A DNA stretch of 64,000 bases from an uncultured Porphyromonas sp. (GCF_900541275.1 NZ_UQJH01000003.1:72900-136899); one strand, 5' to 3'. Counted from the first letter of the stretch, positions 43,284 through 52,268 are shown. Numbers and translations are program-made. Notes: generated by a model from the sequence alone, not told the origin.

Positions 43284-45692
43284 ATGAACGAAATCACCAC
43301 CAAGTCACTTCTTCCGTCCACGATCACAAATGAGCTTGAGAGCGGGACAGCATACGTGGGTATTGACTTTGGCACCTCCACGTCAGTCGTATCGGTCGCC
43401 CAATATAACCCTAAGAGCAATGCCATTGAGACTCGCTCTATTAGGATTCCCCAGATGTTGTCTGATGGGCACACCATAAATAAGTCTGAGATCATTCCTA
43501 CAGTGATTGCGTATCTGGAGGAAGCGGGAAAAATTCTGATCGGAAATGGTGCATTTGACCTAAAAAACAAGAAAAAGCTCGGGCGAGACATTTGGTATTC
43601 CTTTAAGCTCGGTCTCGGTGAGGACATTGGCGCCAAGTATACAGACAGCCTTCTCAGAGACAAGCCTCCATTCAACATCAAGACAGCAAAAGATGCCACT
43701 AAAGTCTTCTTTGCATACCTTAAGGGGAAGATCAGCAAGGAGCTCGGAGCCAGACAGATCAAGTACTCCATCAGCATACCGGCATCATTTGAGGCCAATC
43801 AACGTAAGGACCTATTAGATGCTCTGGCGGCAAACGACATGATGGTATCATCGCAGGCGCTAATTGATGAACCCAATGCAGCATTCATCAGCTATGCTGT
43901 AGAGAGAGCTACGATGGGCAATCCTATCATCATCTCGCCGGACTACGACTCCAAGGTCTTGGTATTTGACTTCGGTGGTGGCACCTGCGATATTTCCATC
44001 CTGGAAATCGGTCAGGATCTCAGTGGTTTCCGAGCAAAGAATATCGCCATATCTAAGTACACGGAGCTAGGTGGCGATGACATCGATCGATACATCACCT
44101 ACCACTACCTGATGCCCCGCTTCTTGGAGAAGAATGGCAAAAAGCCATCAGACTATCGCACAATAGAGAAAAAGCAAATCGCAACGGCTCTCCTGAAAGT
44201 CTCAGAGAGGCTAAAAATCATCATCAACGAAGAACTAGCAGCTCATACGATAAATGGTAAGATCCCAGCCTCAAAGGATAGTGAGGATGAGCGAGCGTCC
44301 ATTAATGCTGACATAGTTGTCAGCACCACAAAGGGGACACTGAATGGCAACGAGTTTTGGCTCTCCTACAAAGAGCTCACGGACACCATGTCAGTCTTTA
44401 CCGGCAGCAGGGGGGGGATGATCACAAGCCACAAAGGCGAGCAAGACTATGCCAGCATATTCTTGCCCGTCAAGAGTGCAATAAAAAAGTCCGGTGTGGA
44501 GAAGGAAGAGATAGACTACGTGCTCTTCATCGGAGGCAGCTCCAAGAGTCCGTATATCCAAGAAGCCATACATCATTACTTTGATGACTCAGAGATGCTG
44601 CTGCCCAGTGATCTTCGTACACATGTCTCCAAGGGTGCCGCCATACACAGCCTCCTCTACAATGGCTTTGGGAGAAATTTGATCAGACCGATTACCAGCG
44701 AGCCTATCATCATAATCACTAAGGACAGCTCCCCAAAGGTCATTGTCCCCGCCAATACCGAGATCCCCTGCAATACCATTAGCATTGATGATCTCGTGTC
44801 CGACCGGGATGGTCAATCAACGATCGAGCTACCCATCTGCGTTGGAAACGCCGACAAGATGCTATTCAACCTGAAGATCGAGAGCAAGGACCCAATGGGA
44901 TTCAGGAAAAACACCCCGGTACACCTATCAGCCAGAATAAATGCGGACAAAATGCTTCACATATCTGCCACCTGCGAAGGCGATATATGTGTGGTAGAGC
45001 CAGTGAGTCCATTCGCCAACAAAGAGCTCTCCTCAGAAGACAGAGCAGCCCTGAAGGCAGAGAGAAAAGCAAATAATGAGACGTACAATCGGGGTGGGAC
45101 ACCATCCCTAAAGACCTTGGAGGAGCTGAGGGAGGCATACGAAAGAGCAGGGAAGCTCCTCAAGGCTGCGGAGACCTACGAGCTTCAGGGGGAGCTGTAC
45201 CCATCCTCGATGAATTGGAACAACTTAGGAGTCTTGTATATTAACGCAGGAATGTATGACAAAGCGATAGACACCTATAAAGTCGCACTTGAGAAGCATC
45301 CAAACGATGGAACCATACTCTTCAACATGGCACTCAGTCTTAGACAGAGTGGGAATCCAGAGGAGTACAAGAAGTACATGCAAGAGGCTATCACACGCCA
45401 ACCGAATGACCCCTGTATCCTCTACGAATACTCCAAAATAGATCGAAGCGAGGGAGCTGCGGGGGAGGCAGAGCAAAAGCTCAATAAAGCACTTGAGATC
45501 CTGATGGATACGTGGAGTAGAAACGAACTCAAGGAGTGGGAATACTCGTGGTTTAAATCAGTAGCTCGGCAACTTGGGAAGCCTGACATTGTAAAAAAGT
45601 TAGAGCAGGAAGAGAAGAGCAACTTGCAAGGGTATCTGTACAACGAAGAGAATCTCTCTATCACATCAGACACCCTACCAAGCACACGATAA
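43284..45692 (+). CDS. Hsp70-type ATPase with C-terminal TPR repeats
   Basis: An 802-residue DnaK relative, not the housekeeping chaperone. The ATPase motifs are present: GIDFGTS at residues 26-32 (phosphate 1), FDFGGGT at 228-234 (phosphate 2), and LFIGGSS at 414-420 (adenosine). After it, about residues 475-590 look like a substrate-binding-like beta region followed by a charged helix. Residues about 615-730 carry tetratricopeptide repeats (NLGVLYINAGMYDKAIDTYK and similar), which would recruit a partner. It starts the island and is followed after 22 bases by the SF1 ATPase gene. Base composition is lower in G+C than guaA. The client is unknown. Confidence 0.92.
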   Translation: MNEITTKSLLPSTITNELESGTAYVGIDFGTSTSVVSVAQYNPKSNAIETRSIRIPQMLSDGHTINKSEIIPTVIAYLEEAGKILIGNGAFDLKNKKKLGRDIWYSFKLGLGEDIGAKYTDSLLRDKPPFNIKTAKDATKVFFAYLKGKISKELGARQIKYSISIPASFEANQRKDLLDALAANDMMVSSQALIDEPNAAFISYAVERATMGNPIIISPDYDSKVLVFDFGGGTCDISILEIGQDLSGFRAKNIAISKYTELGGDDIDRYITYHYLMPRFLEKNGKKPSDYRTIEKKQIATALLKVSERLKIIINEELAAHTINGKIPASKDSEDERASINADIVVSTTKGTLNGNEFWLSYKELTDTMSVFTGSRGGMITSHKGEQDYASIFLPVKSAIKKSGVEKEEIDYVLFIGGSSKSPYIQEAIHHYFDDSEMLLPSDLRTHVSKGAAIHSLLYNGFGRNLIRPITSEPIIIITKDSSPKVIVPANTEIPCNTISIDDLVSDRDGQSTIELPICVGNADKMLFNLKIESKDPMGFRKNTPVHLSARINADKMLHISATCEGDICVVEPVSPFANKELSSEDRAALKAERKANNETYNRGGTPSLKTLEELREAYERAGKLLKAAETYELQGELYPSSMNWNNLGVLYINAGMYDKAIDTYKVALEKHPNDGTILFNMALSLRQSGNPEEYKKYMQEAITRQPNDPCILYEYSKIDRSEGAAGEAEQKLNKALEILMDTWSRNELKEWEYSWFKSVARQLGKPDIVKKLEQEEKSNLQGYLYNEENLSITSDTLPSTR

Positions 45693-45714
45693 ATACAAAT
45701 AACACAACATAACT

Positions 45715-46905
45715 ATGGCTTGGATAATCCCCGAAAATAAGCTTGATCCGCAGCAGAGAGAGTTTCTGGAGGATAACATCAGGCAGGACCGGAACGTATG
45801 GATCAAAGGGTTTGCCGGGTCCGGCAAGTCCGTCCTCCTTGCATACAGCATCAAGCAGATAATCTCCAAGGAGCCGACTGCTCGGATCGCTGTTGTAGTC
45901 TACACTCAATCCCTTGTCCAAATGTTTCGTGAGGCACTGGCTGAGAAGGGGATCGAAGATGTAGAAGTTTATACATGCTACGGCTTTCTTGATGAAGTCA
46001 ACAATGGCAATCAATGGGACTACGTTCTCTGTGACGAGGTGCAGGATATGACTTCCCGTATGCTCAGCGCTATGATCAATTCGGGGGGCCGTGTTATTAT
46101 CGCGGGTGATGAGAATCAGTCCATCTACACGACAGATGCTAAGTACAATGAGTCCACGCTAAGCCCCACAGAGACTCAGAGGATCCTTAACGGTGAGTCC
46201 TTCTCTCTAAACATCATCCACCGGCTCTCCAACTCCATAATAGAGGCAGTTAAGCTCCTGACGATCCCCGGTATGGATATTTTCTCGGCCAAGATTGACA
46301 TGACGAAGAGTGATACCCAGATTCGACTCTGCAAGGCCGCGTCAGAGAACGAAGAGATCGACTATGTATTTGAGCAAGCCTCTCAAGCAGCCAACGAGAG
46401 ATACACCGCAGCAGTACTCTTTCCCACCAAGGAGCTTGCAATACGCTTTGCCGACAGGGTCCTTACCTCAAGAGGTCATCTTCCTTGGGATCAAAGTAGG
46501 GACAGATACAATGGGTATGATTTTGGAGATCTAAACTCTCACCTGAGAGAAAATGGCATCAACATGCAATATATAGGTAATGGATATGGTCATTTGTCCA
46601 CTTACGATACCTGTATTTCCCTCATGACGTACCATAGTGCCAAAGGACTAGACTTTGAGTATGTATTCATACCCTTTGCCGATGAAAAAAACATGGCACC
46701 GATTTTAGAGCGTCCGGGGACCACTGTAGAGAGTGCCATGACTCTCTTCATGGTTGCGATGACTCGAGCCAAAGAGAATCTCACCTTCACCTATACCGGA
46801 AAGCTCTCAAGATTTGTCAGACCCTTTCAGGACAAGTGCTCTCAGATAGACCTATCTGACAGGAGCTCCTCCTCCACTACAAGCGAAAACGTTTGGGGAT
46901 TCTAA
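45715..46905 (+). CDS. Compact UvrD-like superfamily 1 ATPase/helicase
   Basis: A 396-residue NTPase, short compared with full UvrD or Rep (about 700). Walker A is GFAGSGKS at 32-39. Walker B is DEVQDM at 107-112, matching the UvrD DExQD motif II. Motif V appears as TYHSAKGLDFEYVF from residue 305 and motif VI as AMTRAKENL from 348. A Q-motif-like LDPQQREFL is near the N-terminus. The usual 1B and 2B insertions seem missing or small, so it may be a minimal helicase or a regulatory ATPase. It lies between the Hsp70-TPR gene and the unknown 433-residue gene, with short gaps on both sides. Confidence 0.9.
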   Translation: MAWIIPENKLDPQQREFLEDNIRQDRNVWIKGFAGSGKSVLLAYSIKQIISKEPTARIAVVVYTQSLVQMFREALAEKGIEDVEVYTCYGFLDEVNNGNQWDYVLCDEVQDMTSRMLSAMINSGGRVIIAGDENQSIYTTDAKYNESTLSPTETQRILNGESFSLNIIHRLSNSIIEAVKLLTIPGMDIFSAKIDMTKSDTQIRLCKAASENEEIDYVFEQASQAANERYTAAVLFPTKELAIRFADRVLTSRGHLPWDQSRDRYNGYDFGDLNSHLRENGINMQYIGNGYGHLSTYDTCISLMTYHSAKGLDFEYVFIPFADEKNMAPILERPGTTVESAMTLFMVAMTRAKENLTFTYTGKLSRFVRPFQDKCSQIDLSDRSSSSTTSENVWGF

Positions 46906-46922
46906 TCCGAAACAACATCAAG

Positions 46923-48224
46923 ATGGACTACGTAACTATCCTTCGCAAAGGCAGCTTCACAGATTTTTTCAAGTATGGCAGACTCAAGATCTTCCATGCT
47001 GTGCCAATGAGTGGAAAATTGGAAGCGCATGCCGATGACAAAGAGCTCTTTGACCATACTGCAGAGGGGATGAACCCCTATGACTACACCTCTGAGTATA
47101 TACTTATAGTCTTTCACACCGATGACGCCATCGAGCAATTCCCCATCGAGATCTGCATCGAGAGTGTGGAGACGGTGTATGCGCTGGATGAAACCGGTCG
47201 CAATGCTCTATCACTATCTTTTGACCATAGGATTGATATTAGAGTCTCACCATGGGAGACCTTCTTTGAAGAGCATCACATTGACCAACTTGTGGAGCAG
47301 AGCAAGCGAGGAGCACGCAACCTTTGGCGGATCTTTGACTTCGATGACAAAGACCTTGGGCACTGCGAGAAGATAATCAGCACTGACATCATAAGAGAGG
47401 CTATCTCAAGCCTCTACAGGAGTAAGAAACCCGTAGGGGATCTCTCCCCGTGGGTTTATCTCTTGCGGTACGAGAGACACGACCCGTACCCAAAGAATAT
47501 GCTTGGCTATTTCTACGATATGATAGGGGTGGTGATGACATGGAAGTACCAGGGGCGCGTGGATAATAACTTCGGGGTAAGTGAGACAGTTGCAGGCGGG
47601 ATTTTGAAGAGCACCTGGGAAACGATCAGTCACCCATACTCCAGAGTGAAAAACGACCAGCTCAGTACTTTGGCATCCCGTATTAAAGATGAAAAAATCG
47701 CTGCCGCAGCAAAAGACACAACAGGAGTAGATTTTCACTTGATCGCTCCCTTCTTTCTCTGCCTTAAGGATCTCTACGCGAGCGATGAGGACAGAAAGGA
47801 TCAAGAGAAAATGGGTAAGCAGATCTCAAGCTACGGACTGGAAGGCAAAGTAGCTACCTATCTACTCGGAGTCACACTTGGGTACGATAGGACTTACGAT
47901 CTCCTATACGATAAGATCAAGCTCCCGTTCTTTAAGGAAAATAACACCTCAAGAGAAAGATCGGGATCTGCTACCGACATCAAACCGGAGCAGAGAGTAC
48001 AGCGGCAGTCCCTAGGCTTAGAGGACGACAGAGAAGAAGCGAAATATTGGTTTCGCAATATCAAGAGTCATGAGATTGAGAAGATGGCCCCTGGCACTGT
48101 GGACAAAGGCTGGAAACCGGTGCAAAAATTCACGAAGGAAAACAAGACTGACATCATAATAAGGAGAAAACTTAACTTTGAGGAAGAGAGACACAAGCAA
48201 CAGGAATGGAACAAGAGGAGATAA
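46923..48224 (+). CDS. Unrecognised 433-residue island protein
   Basis: I do not recognise this protein. It starts MDYVTILRKGSFTDFFKYG 17 bases after the helicase-like gene; an in-frame ATG at 46893 would overlap that gene. The first 130 residues are alpha-beta with many aromatic and acidic residues (HADDKELFDHT, FPIEICIESVETVYALDE). The middle is helical with conserved-looking LSPWVYLLRYERHDPYP and a Trp-rich FYDMIGVVMTWKY. The last 80 residues are basic and polar, ending RRKLNFEEERHKQQEWNKRR, probably disordered or nucleic-acid-binding. There is no signal peptide or membrane segment, so it acts in the cytoplasm with the Hsp70 and SF1 proteins, which is inference from order. Confidence 0.82.
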   Translation: MDYVTILRKGSFTDFFKYGRLKIFHAVPMSGKLEAHADDKELFDHTAEGMNPYDYTSEYILIVFHTDDAIEQFPIEICIESVETVYALDETGRNALSLSFDHRIDIRVSPWETFFEEHHIDQLVEQSKRGARNLWRIFDFDDKDLGHCEKIISTDIIREAISSLYRSKKPVGDLSPWVYLLRYERHDPYPKNMLGYFYDMIGVVMTWKYQGRVDNNFGVSETVAGGILKSTWETISHPYSRVKNDQLSTLASRIKDEKIAAAAKDTTGVDFHLIAPFFLCLKDLYASDEDRKDQEKMGKQISSYGLEGKVATYLLGVTLGYDRTYDLLYDKIKLPFFKENNTSRERSGSATDIKPEQRVQRQSLGLEDDREEAKYWFRNIKSHEIEKMAPGTVDKGWKPVQKFTKENKTDIIIRRKLNFEEERHKQQEWNKRR

Positions 48225-48295
48225 GTCATATGGTGGCTCAGCCCAAGATGGTCACGCACGACTGAACTGATCCTACAACTCCCCTTGTAAATCAC

Positions 48296-48303
48296 TACTT
48301 TTG
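48296..48303 (+). promoter_or_regulatory. Promoter -7 box candidate for the HAD-PRTase-DprA module
   Basis: TACTTTTG lies in the 128-base gap after the first module, 50 bases before the HAD start, so the second module may be transcribed on its own. Confidence 0.5.
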
Positions 48304-48352
48304 GGGCAGTCGTAAGGCACCATACTGCAAGCCACCGGATGAAGCCTAATTT

Positions 48353-48940
48353 ATGCAGGAGAGGACCGATCAGACCTGTTACGTGAGTGAGCAAACCACC
48401 TTCTTTTTTGACCTCGATGGCACGCTGGTCAATACCGACTATGCCAATTATCTCTCTTACAGGGGGGCTATAGCAGCCGTTATGAGGGATGATACTCCTG
48501 CGCCACCCTACGACCCCACGAGACGTCTCAATCGTAGCCGGCTGAGATCTTTGTACCCCTCTCTCTCTCAGACTGACTATGACAAAATAATCGTGGAGAA
48601 AGAGATGCTCTACAGAGATTATCTATCGGAGACAACCACTATCAAGGACAATGCAGATCTCCTCCTCAAGTATGCCCCCTCGCACGAGATCGTACTCGTC
48701 ACCTATTGCCGACTAAGTAGGGCACTGGACACGCTATCATACCATGGTCTGACCGATAAGTTTGCCACCTTGCTCTGTCGAGAAGCTATTCCTGACGGAC
48801 AAGCAACCGACAAATACAGCAATGCCATCCACCTATTGGGCATCCCGCCAGATCACATCATAGCCTTTGAGGACGAGGAGTCCGAGATAGCATGTGCACT
48901 CAATGCCGGCATTATTACGATCAACCCCAATCACCTTTGA
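48353..48940 (+). CDS. HAD-superfamily hydrolase
   Basis: A 195-residue haloacid-dehalogenase-type phosphatase. FFFDLDGTLVNT at 17-28 carries the nucleophile Asp20 and acid-base Asp22. VLVTYCRLSRA supplies motif II (Thr), and HIIAFEDEESEIACALNAGI supplies the metal-binding acidic motif IV. The cap region between residues 30 and 95 is helical, as in phosphoglycolate-phosphatase-like members. The substrate cannot be named. It opens a second island module, with the phosphoribosyltransferase gene beginning 2 bases after its stop, so the products probably act in one pathway. Confidence 0.88.
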   Translation: MQERTDQTCYVSEQTTFFFDLDGTLVNTDYANYLSYRGAIAAVMRDDTPAPPYDPTRRLNRSRLRSLYPSLSQTDYDKIIVEKEMLYRDYLSETTTIKDNADLLLKYAPSHEIVLVTYCRLSRALDTLSYHGLTDKFATLLCREAIPDGQATDKYSNAIHLLGIPPDHIIAFEDEESEIACALNAGIITINPNHL

Positions 48941-48942
48941 CA

Positions 48943-49629
48943 ATGCAAGCATTTACCATCAAGAGTTGCTTCTCATGGTACACCCACCCCGTTATAGGTA
49001 GCAGTGAGCGGGGGGTCTTCCTGAAGAGTGACATCAGCGCCTACTATCACGATGATTACCATAGTGGTGACCAAGGATACCGCAGCACTCAAGGCACGGT
49101 AGAGAATATCATCACGACTCTCAAAAACCAATTTAGAAACACAAGCATAGACCTTCTAGAGCGCACAAGCGAGGATATGCTGGATATACTGAAGAGAGAC
49201 CTACCACTCATACTCATATTGTCGGGAAAGGAAGAGCTCACTATCTGCGCCATTCCCAGATCAAAGGCAGAGAGTAGCTATCTACCTGAGCAACTTTTCC
49301 TCAAGAATACCATCAAGGCATACGCCACTGACCAAGATGGATTTCACGACGGCACCGACTATATCATCAGGCACACGGACACCAAGACCACACATATGAG
49401 TAAGACCTCATATGGAGGCACCGGAGATATGCCATACCCCGGCATTACGAAGGCTACCTGTAGCATTTCGGAGGAGGTCCGTGGGAAGGACATCTTACTT
49501 ATAGATGACTTATACACGGAGGGGGTCAGCATTGACGAGGATGCCATCCAGGCATTGCTCGACAATGGTGCCGAGTCGGTGATATTTTACTCATTGGGCA
49601 AAACTCTCAAGCGACCAAACCAGCAATGA
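48943..49629 (+). CDS. ComF-like phosphoribosyltransferase domain protein
   Basis: A 228-residue protein whose C-terminal half looks like a type I phosphoribosyltransferase. ILLIDDLYTEGVS at 184-196 is the PRPP-binding motif with the paired acidic residues, and DNGAESVIFYSLGKT follows as in ComF. The N-terminal 130 residues do not match a family I know (FSWYTHPVIGSSERGVF, then TVENIITTLKNQF), so substrate choice is open. The start at 48943 follows the HAD stop by 2 bases; an in-frame ATG at 48892 lies inside the HAD gene. The stop overlaps the DprA-like start in ATGATGA. Confidence 0.85.
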   Translation: MQAFTIKSCFSWYTHPVIGSSERGVFLKSDISAYYHDDYHSGDQGYRSTQGTVENIITTLKNQFRNTSIDLLERTSEDMLDILKRDLPLILILSGKEELTICAIPRSKAESSYLPEQLFLKNTIKAYATDQDGFHDGTDYIIRHTDTKTTHMSKTSYGGTGDMPYPGITKATCSISEEVRGKDILLIDDLYTEGVSIDEDAIQALLDNGAESVIFYSLGKTLKRPNQQ

Positions 49630-50639
49630 TGAAGTACACAGAAAATGCGCTTAATGTACTGACAGCGAAGTCGTACAGAGGGATCGGCAATGCATGGATA
49701 GTAAGGAACTTAAGTCATAATGAGGACGTCGAAACAATCGTCTCCCGGCTCAACCGGAAAAACGAACAAGAGCCTACCAGCGTAGAGGCATTCATGGAGC
49801 TGAGGCAAAAGTACGAGTCTGCCATACTCAATAAGTTGCACGGCTACTGTGATGGCTTTGTAGCATTGGGGGACAAGGACTTTCCGCAGCATAGGGGACG
49901 TGTGTCAGATGGCAAAAGACCTGTATTTCTCTATTACAGAGGGGACATCAGGCTACTCGACACGGCTAATACCAATATCTCCGTCATCGGGCTACTAAAT
50001 CCCTCAGAGCAAGTCGAGACTCGAGAGAGGCAGCTCGTCTCTCAGCTCGTTAAGAGTGGCGCAACCATAGTCAGTGGTCTGGCCTTAGGGTGCGACAGCA
50101 TTGCTCACGAAGAAGCACTGGCATCCGGAGGAAAAACAATTGCAATCTTGCCAAGCCCTCTGACAGACATCCTCCCCACGAGCAACAGGAGCCTGGCTTC
50201 TCAGATAGTTGAGAAGGGTGGACTCCTGGTGACAGAGTACGGGAATGGCTTCAGGAGCAAAATGGAGCTCAACACTCGCTACAACGAGCGTGATAGGCTA
50301 CAGGCCTTGTTTTGCGATGCCATTGTGCTGGCGGCAAGTTACTCGAGAGACTCATCGGACTTGTGGAAAGATCTTGCCGACCAAAAGCTTGACAGCGGGG
50401 CACGATTAGCTATGGGCTTTGCCAAAGAATTCAATATCCCTCGAGCTGTGATGTATGACAGAGTCCGTGACGCAGAGGACCCTATGTACGATCTATCAAG
50501 AGAGATCATACAAGAGTCTCCGGGCATAATGGTCATCACACCGGACAATATCGCTGACTCCGCTAAGCAGCTCACATCGATAGGCGAGACGGCTGGCAAA
50601 CCTCTGAGAGCACCTGGGCTGCCCTTTGAGGACAATTGA
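49626..50639 (+). CDS. DprA/Smf-like Rossmann-fold protein
   Basis: A 337-residue member of the DprA family, part of the SLOG superfamily of nucleotide- or ssDNA-binding proteins. Housekeeping DprA loads RecA on incoming single strands. Here SGLALGCDSIAHEEAL starts at residue 150, GGKTIAILP gives the phosphate-binding loop, and YNERDRLQAL at 219-228 corresponds to the family's FPxRNRxIAGL block. The N-terminal 65 residues are helical and not the usual SAM-like or HhH domain, and no winged-helix C-terminal domain is seen. Translation is coupled to the PRTase gene. Palindrome array copy C starts 25 bases after its stop. Confidence 0.9.
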   Translation: MMKYTENALNVLTAKSYRGIGNAWIVRNLSHNEDVETIVSRLNRKNEQEPTSVEAFMELRQKYESAILNKLHGYCDGFVALGDKDFPQHRGRVSDGKRPVFLYYRGDIRLLDTANTNISVIGLLNPSEQVETRERQLVSQLVKSGATIVSGLALGCDSIAHEEALASGGKTIAILPSPLTDILPTSNRSLASQIVEKGGLLVTEYGNGFRSKMELNTRYNERDRLQALFCDAIVLAASYSRDSSDLWKDLADQKLDSGARLAMGFAKEFNIPRAVMYDRVRDAEDPMYDLSREIIQESPGIMVITPDNIADSAKQLTSIGETAGKPLRAPGLPFEDN

Positions 50640-50663
50640 GATCCTCGCTGAGATGGCGTAAAA

Positions 50664-50745
50664 CTAATATCGGTATTAGTGTGATCTAATACCGATATTA
50701 GTCTTCTCTTTTACCGATATTAGAGCAAGCTAATACCGGTAAAAG
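50664..50745. repeat. 22-bp-period palindrome array, copy C (four units)
   Basis: Units begin at 50664, 50686, 50708 and 50730, 22 bp apart: CTAATATCGGTATTAG, CTAATACCGATATTAG, CTTTTACCGATATTAG and CTAATACCGGTAAAAG. The spacers are TGTGAT, TCTTCT and AGCAAG. It marks the 3' edge of the accessory island between convergent genes, just before the GH109 terminator. Confidence 0.93.
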
Positions 50746-50782
50746 ATTAGTGCACTGAGAGACAGTCGGGTAAGAAATAGAT

Positions 50783-50814
50783 GAAGCACCGCCCCGGGTA
50801 GGGGGTGGTGCTTC
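50783..50814 (-). terminator. Stem-loop after the GH109-like gene
   Basis: GAAGCACC (50783-50790) pairs with GGTGCTTC (50807-50814), extended by a C-rich/G-rich part. Minus-strand bases after it are moderately T-rich. Confidence 0.65.
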
Positions 50815-50837
50815 CTCAGATGGCTATGGGATGGGGA

Positions 50838-52268
50838 TCAGTCGCCGATCATGTAGTGGTGGTAGCCCTTGAGGCTCTGCCAGGCTCCACGGGTGAAGTC
50901 GGGTACCTCGACGGGAGCGAAGCCGTGCTCAAGGGAGATCTGGGAGAGCGGGATCAGTGAGCACCACTCTGCCATATCGTAGACATCCATATCGAGTGGC
51001 AGGCCATTTCGGAGGCAGTAGATGAGACGGTAGTCCATGATGAAGTCCATACCACCGTGGCCGCCTACCTCCTTGGCACGTTGCTCCAGCTCACGTGTGA
51101 TGGGGTGCTTGTACTTCTCGTAGAGCTCCTTCTGCATCTCGGGGCTGACCCAGCTGTGGGTGGACAAGTCGTCCACAGCGGGCATGCCGGCATCCTTCAG
51201 GTCCGTGCCGGCAAAGGCGTAGTGCTCGGCGGGGTACTTGGAGGCGTAGCCCTTGGTGCCGGCGACGTTGTATTGGCGGCTGTAGGGGCGATGCGTGGTG
51301 ACATCGTGGTGGATGAAGATGGTGCGTCCCTTCTCCGTGCGGATCATCGTCATGGTGTGCTGACCATTGGCCACCTTGGCATCCTTGACTCCACGTACCT
51401 CCTCCAGGTAGGCGGGGAGGTTGCGGGGAGTGGTGTCCATGGAGACGAGGACATTCATCTTATCTCCGCGGTGAAGATCAAGGATCTGAGCAGCGGGACC
51501 CATGCCGTGGGTCGGGTAGACATCGCCACGGTGCTTGATATTGTAGTCCATGCGCCAGTCTCCCTCGTAGTAGGGCCAGAACTCCTCCAGATTGTGGATA
51601 TAGCCTCCCTCGGCATAGACGATGTCACCGAGGAGACCCTTATTCTTCATATTAAGGGTGGTCATCTCGAAGAAGTCGTAAACGCAATTCTCCAGCATCA
51701 TGCAGTGCTTGCGGGTCCGCTCGGAAGTGTCGATGAGCGTCCAGATGTCGTCCAGCGAGAAGGCGGCGGGCACCTCGACAGCGACGTGCTTGCCCTGCTC
51801 CATGGCGTACTTTGCCATCTCGACGTGGGTCTGCCAGTCGGTCACGATGTAGATTAGGTCGAGGTCGGGACGCTTCACGAGCTTCTTCCACACATCCTCT
51901 GATCCGTAGTAGAGCTTTGCCGAGTGGCGGCCATTCTTCTCGAGGATAGCGTTGCTCTTCTCCGCCCGGTCCTGGTGAAGGTCGCAGAGAGCCACTACAT
52001 CCGTGCCCTCGATGACCGAGAGGCGGTCGACGGCACTCACGCCACGCATACCGAGACCGATGATGCCGATCCGGACCGTCTGGAGCTTCGGGGCACGGAA
52101 GGCCAGCATATCCTGCTGTCCGGCAGGTCGCTCCGGGACCTTTGTCTGGATCACGCGCGAGCAGGCCTTCTCCTGCCCTCCCTTCTTGGCGCAGCAGTCC
52201 TGAGCTATTGCGGGAGAGATCATAAGTGCGGACAGCAATGCAGCCGCGAGATACCTCATCATTTTCAT
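50838..52268 (-). CDS. Gfo/Idh/MocA oxidoreductase, GH109-like
   Basis: A 476-residue exported NAD-dependent enzyme resembling family 109 glycosidases (alpha-N-acetylgalactosaminidase type), which use bound NAD to cleave O-glycans. The signal MKMMRYLAAALLSALMISPAIAQ is followed by a Cys-rich DCCAKKGGQEKACS. The Rossmann motif is VRIGIIGLGMRGVSAV. VALCDLHQDRAEKS and KHVAVEVPAAFSLDD are conserved, and RGDVYPTHGMGPAAQILDL holds the catalytic-site His and Gly-Met-Gly-Pro signature. Mucin or glycolipid glycans are plausible targets; not shown. It has its own promoter box at 52310. Confidence 0.87.
   Translation of the reverse strand: MKMMRYLAAALLSALMISPAIAQDCCAKKGGQEKACSRVIQTKVPERPAGQQDMLAFRAPKLQTVRIGIIGLGMRGVSAVDRLSVIEGTDVVALCDLHQDRAEKSNAILEKNGRHSAKLYYGSEDVWKKLVKRPDLDLIYIVTDWQTHVEMAKYAMEQGKHVAVEVPAAFSLDDIWTLIDTSERTRKHCMMLENCVYDFFEMTTLNMKNKGLLGDIVYAEGGYIHNLEEFWPYYEGDWRMDYNIKHRGDVYPTHGMGPAAQILDLHRGDKMNVLVSMDTTPRNLPAYLEEVRGVKDAKVANGQHTMTMIRTEKGRTIFIHHDVTTHRPYSRQYNVAGTKGYASKYPAEHYAFAGTDLKDAGMPAVDDLSTHSWVSPEMQKELYEKYKHPITRELEQRAKEVGGHGGMDFIMDYRLIYCLRNGLPLDMDVYDMAEWCSLIPLSQISLEHGFAPVEVPDFTRGAWQSLKGYHHYMIGD

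Noticed and set aside
42706..50745. Transposase or integrase genes bordering the island
   Set aside because: I looked on both sides and found none; mobility, if any, is suggested only by composition and context.
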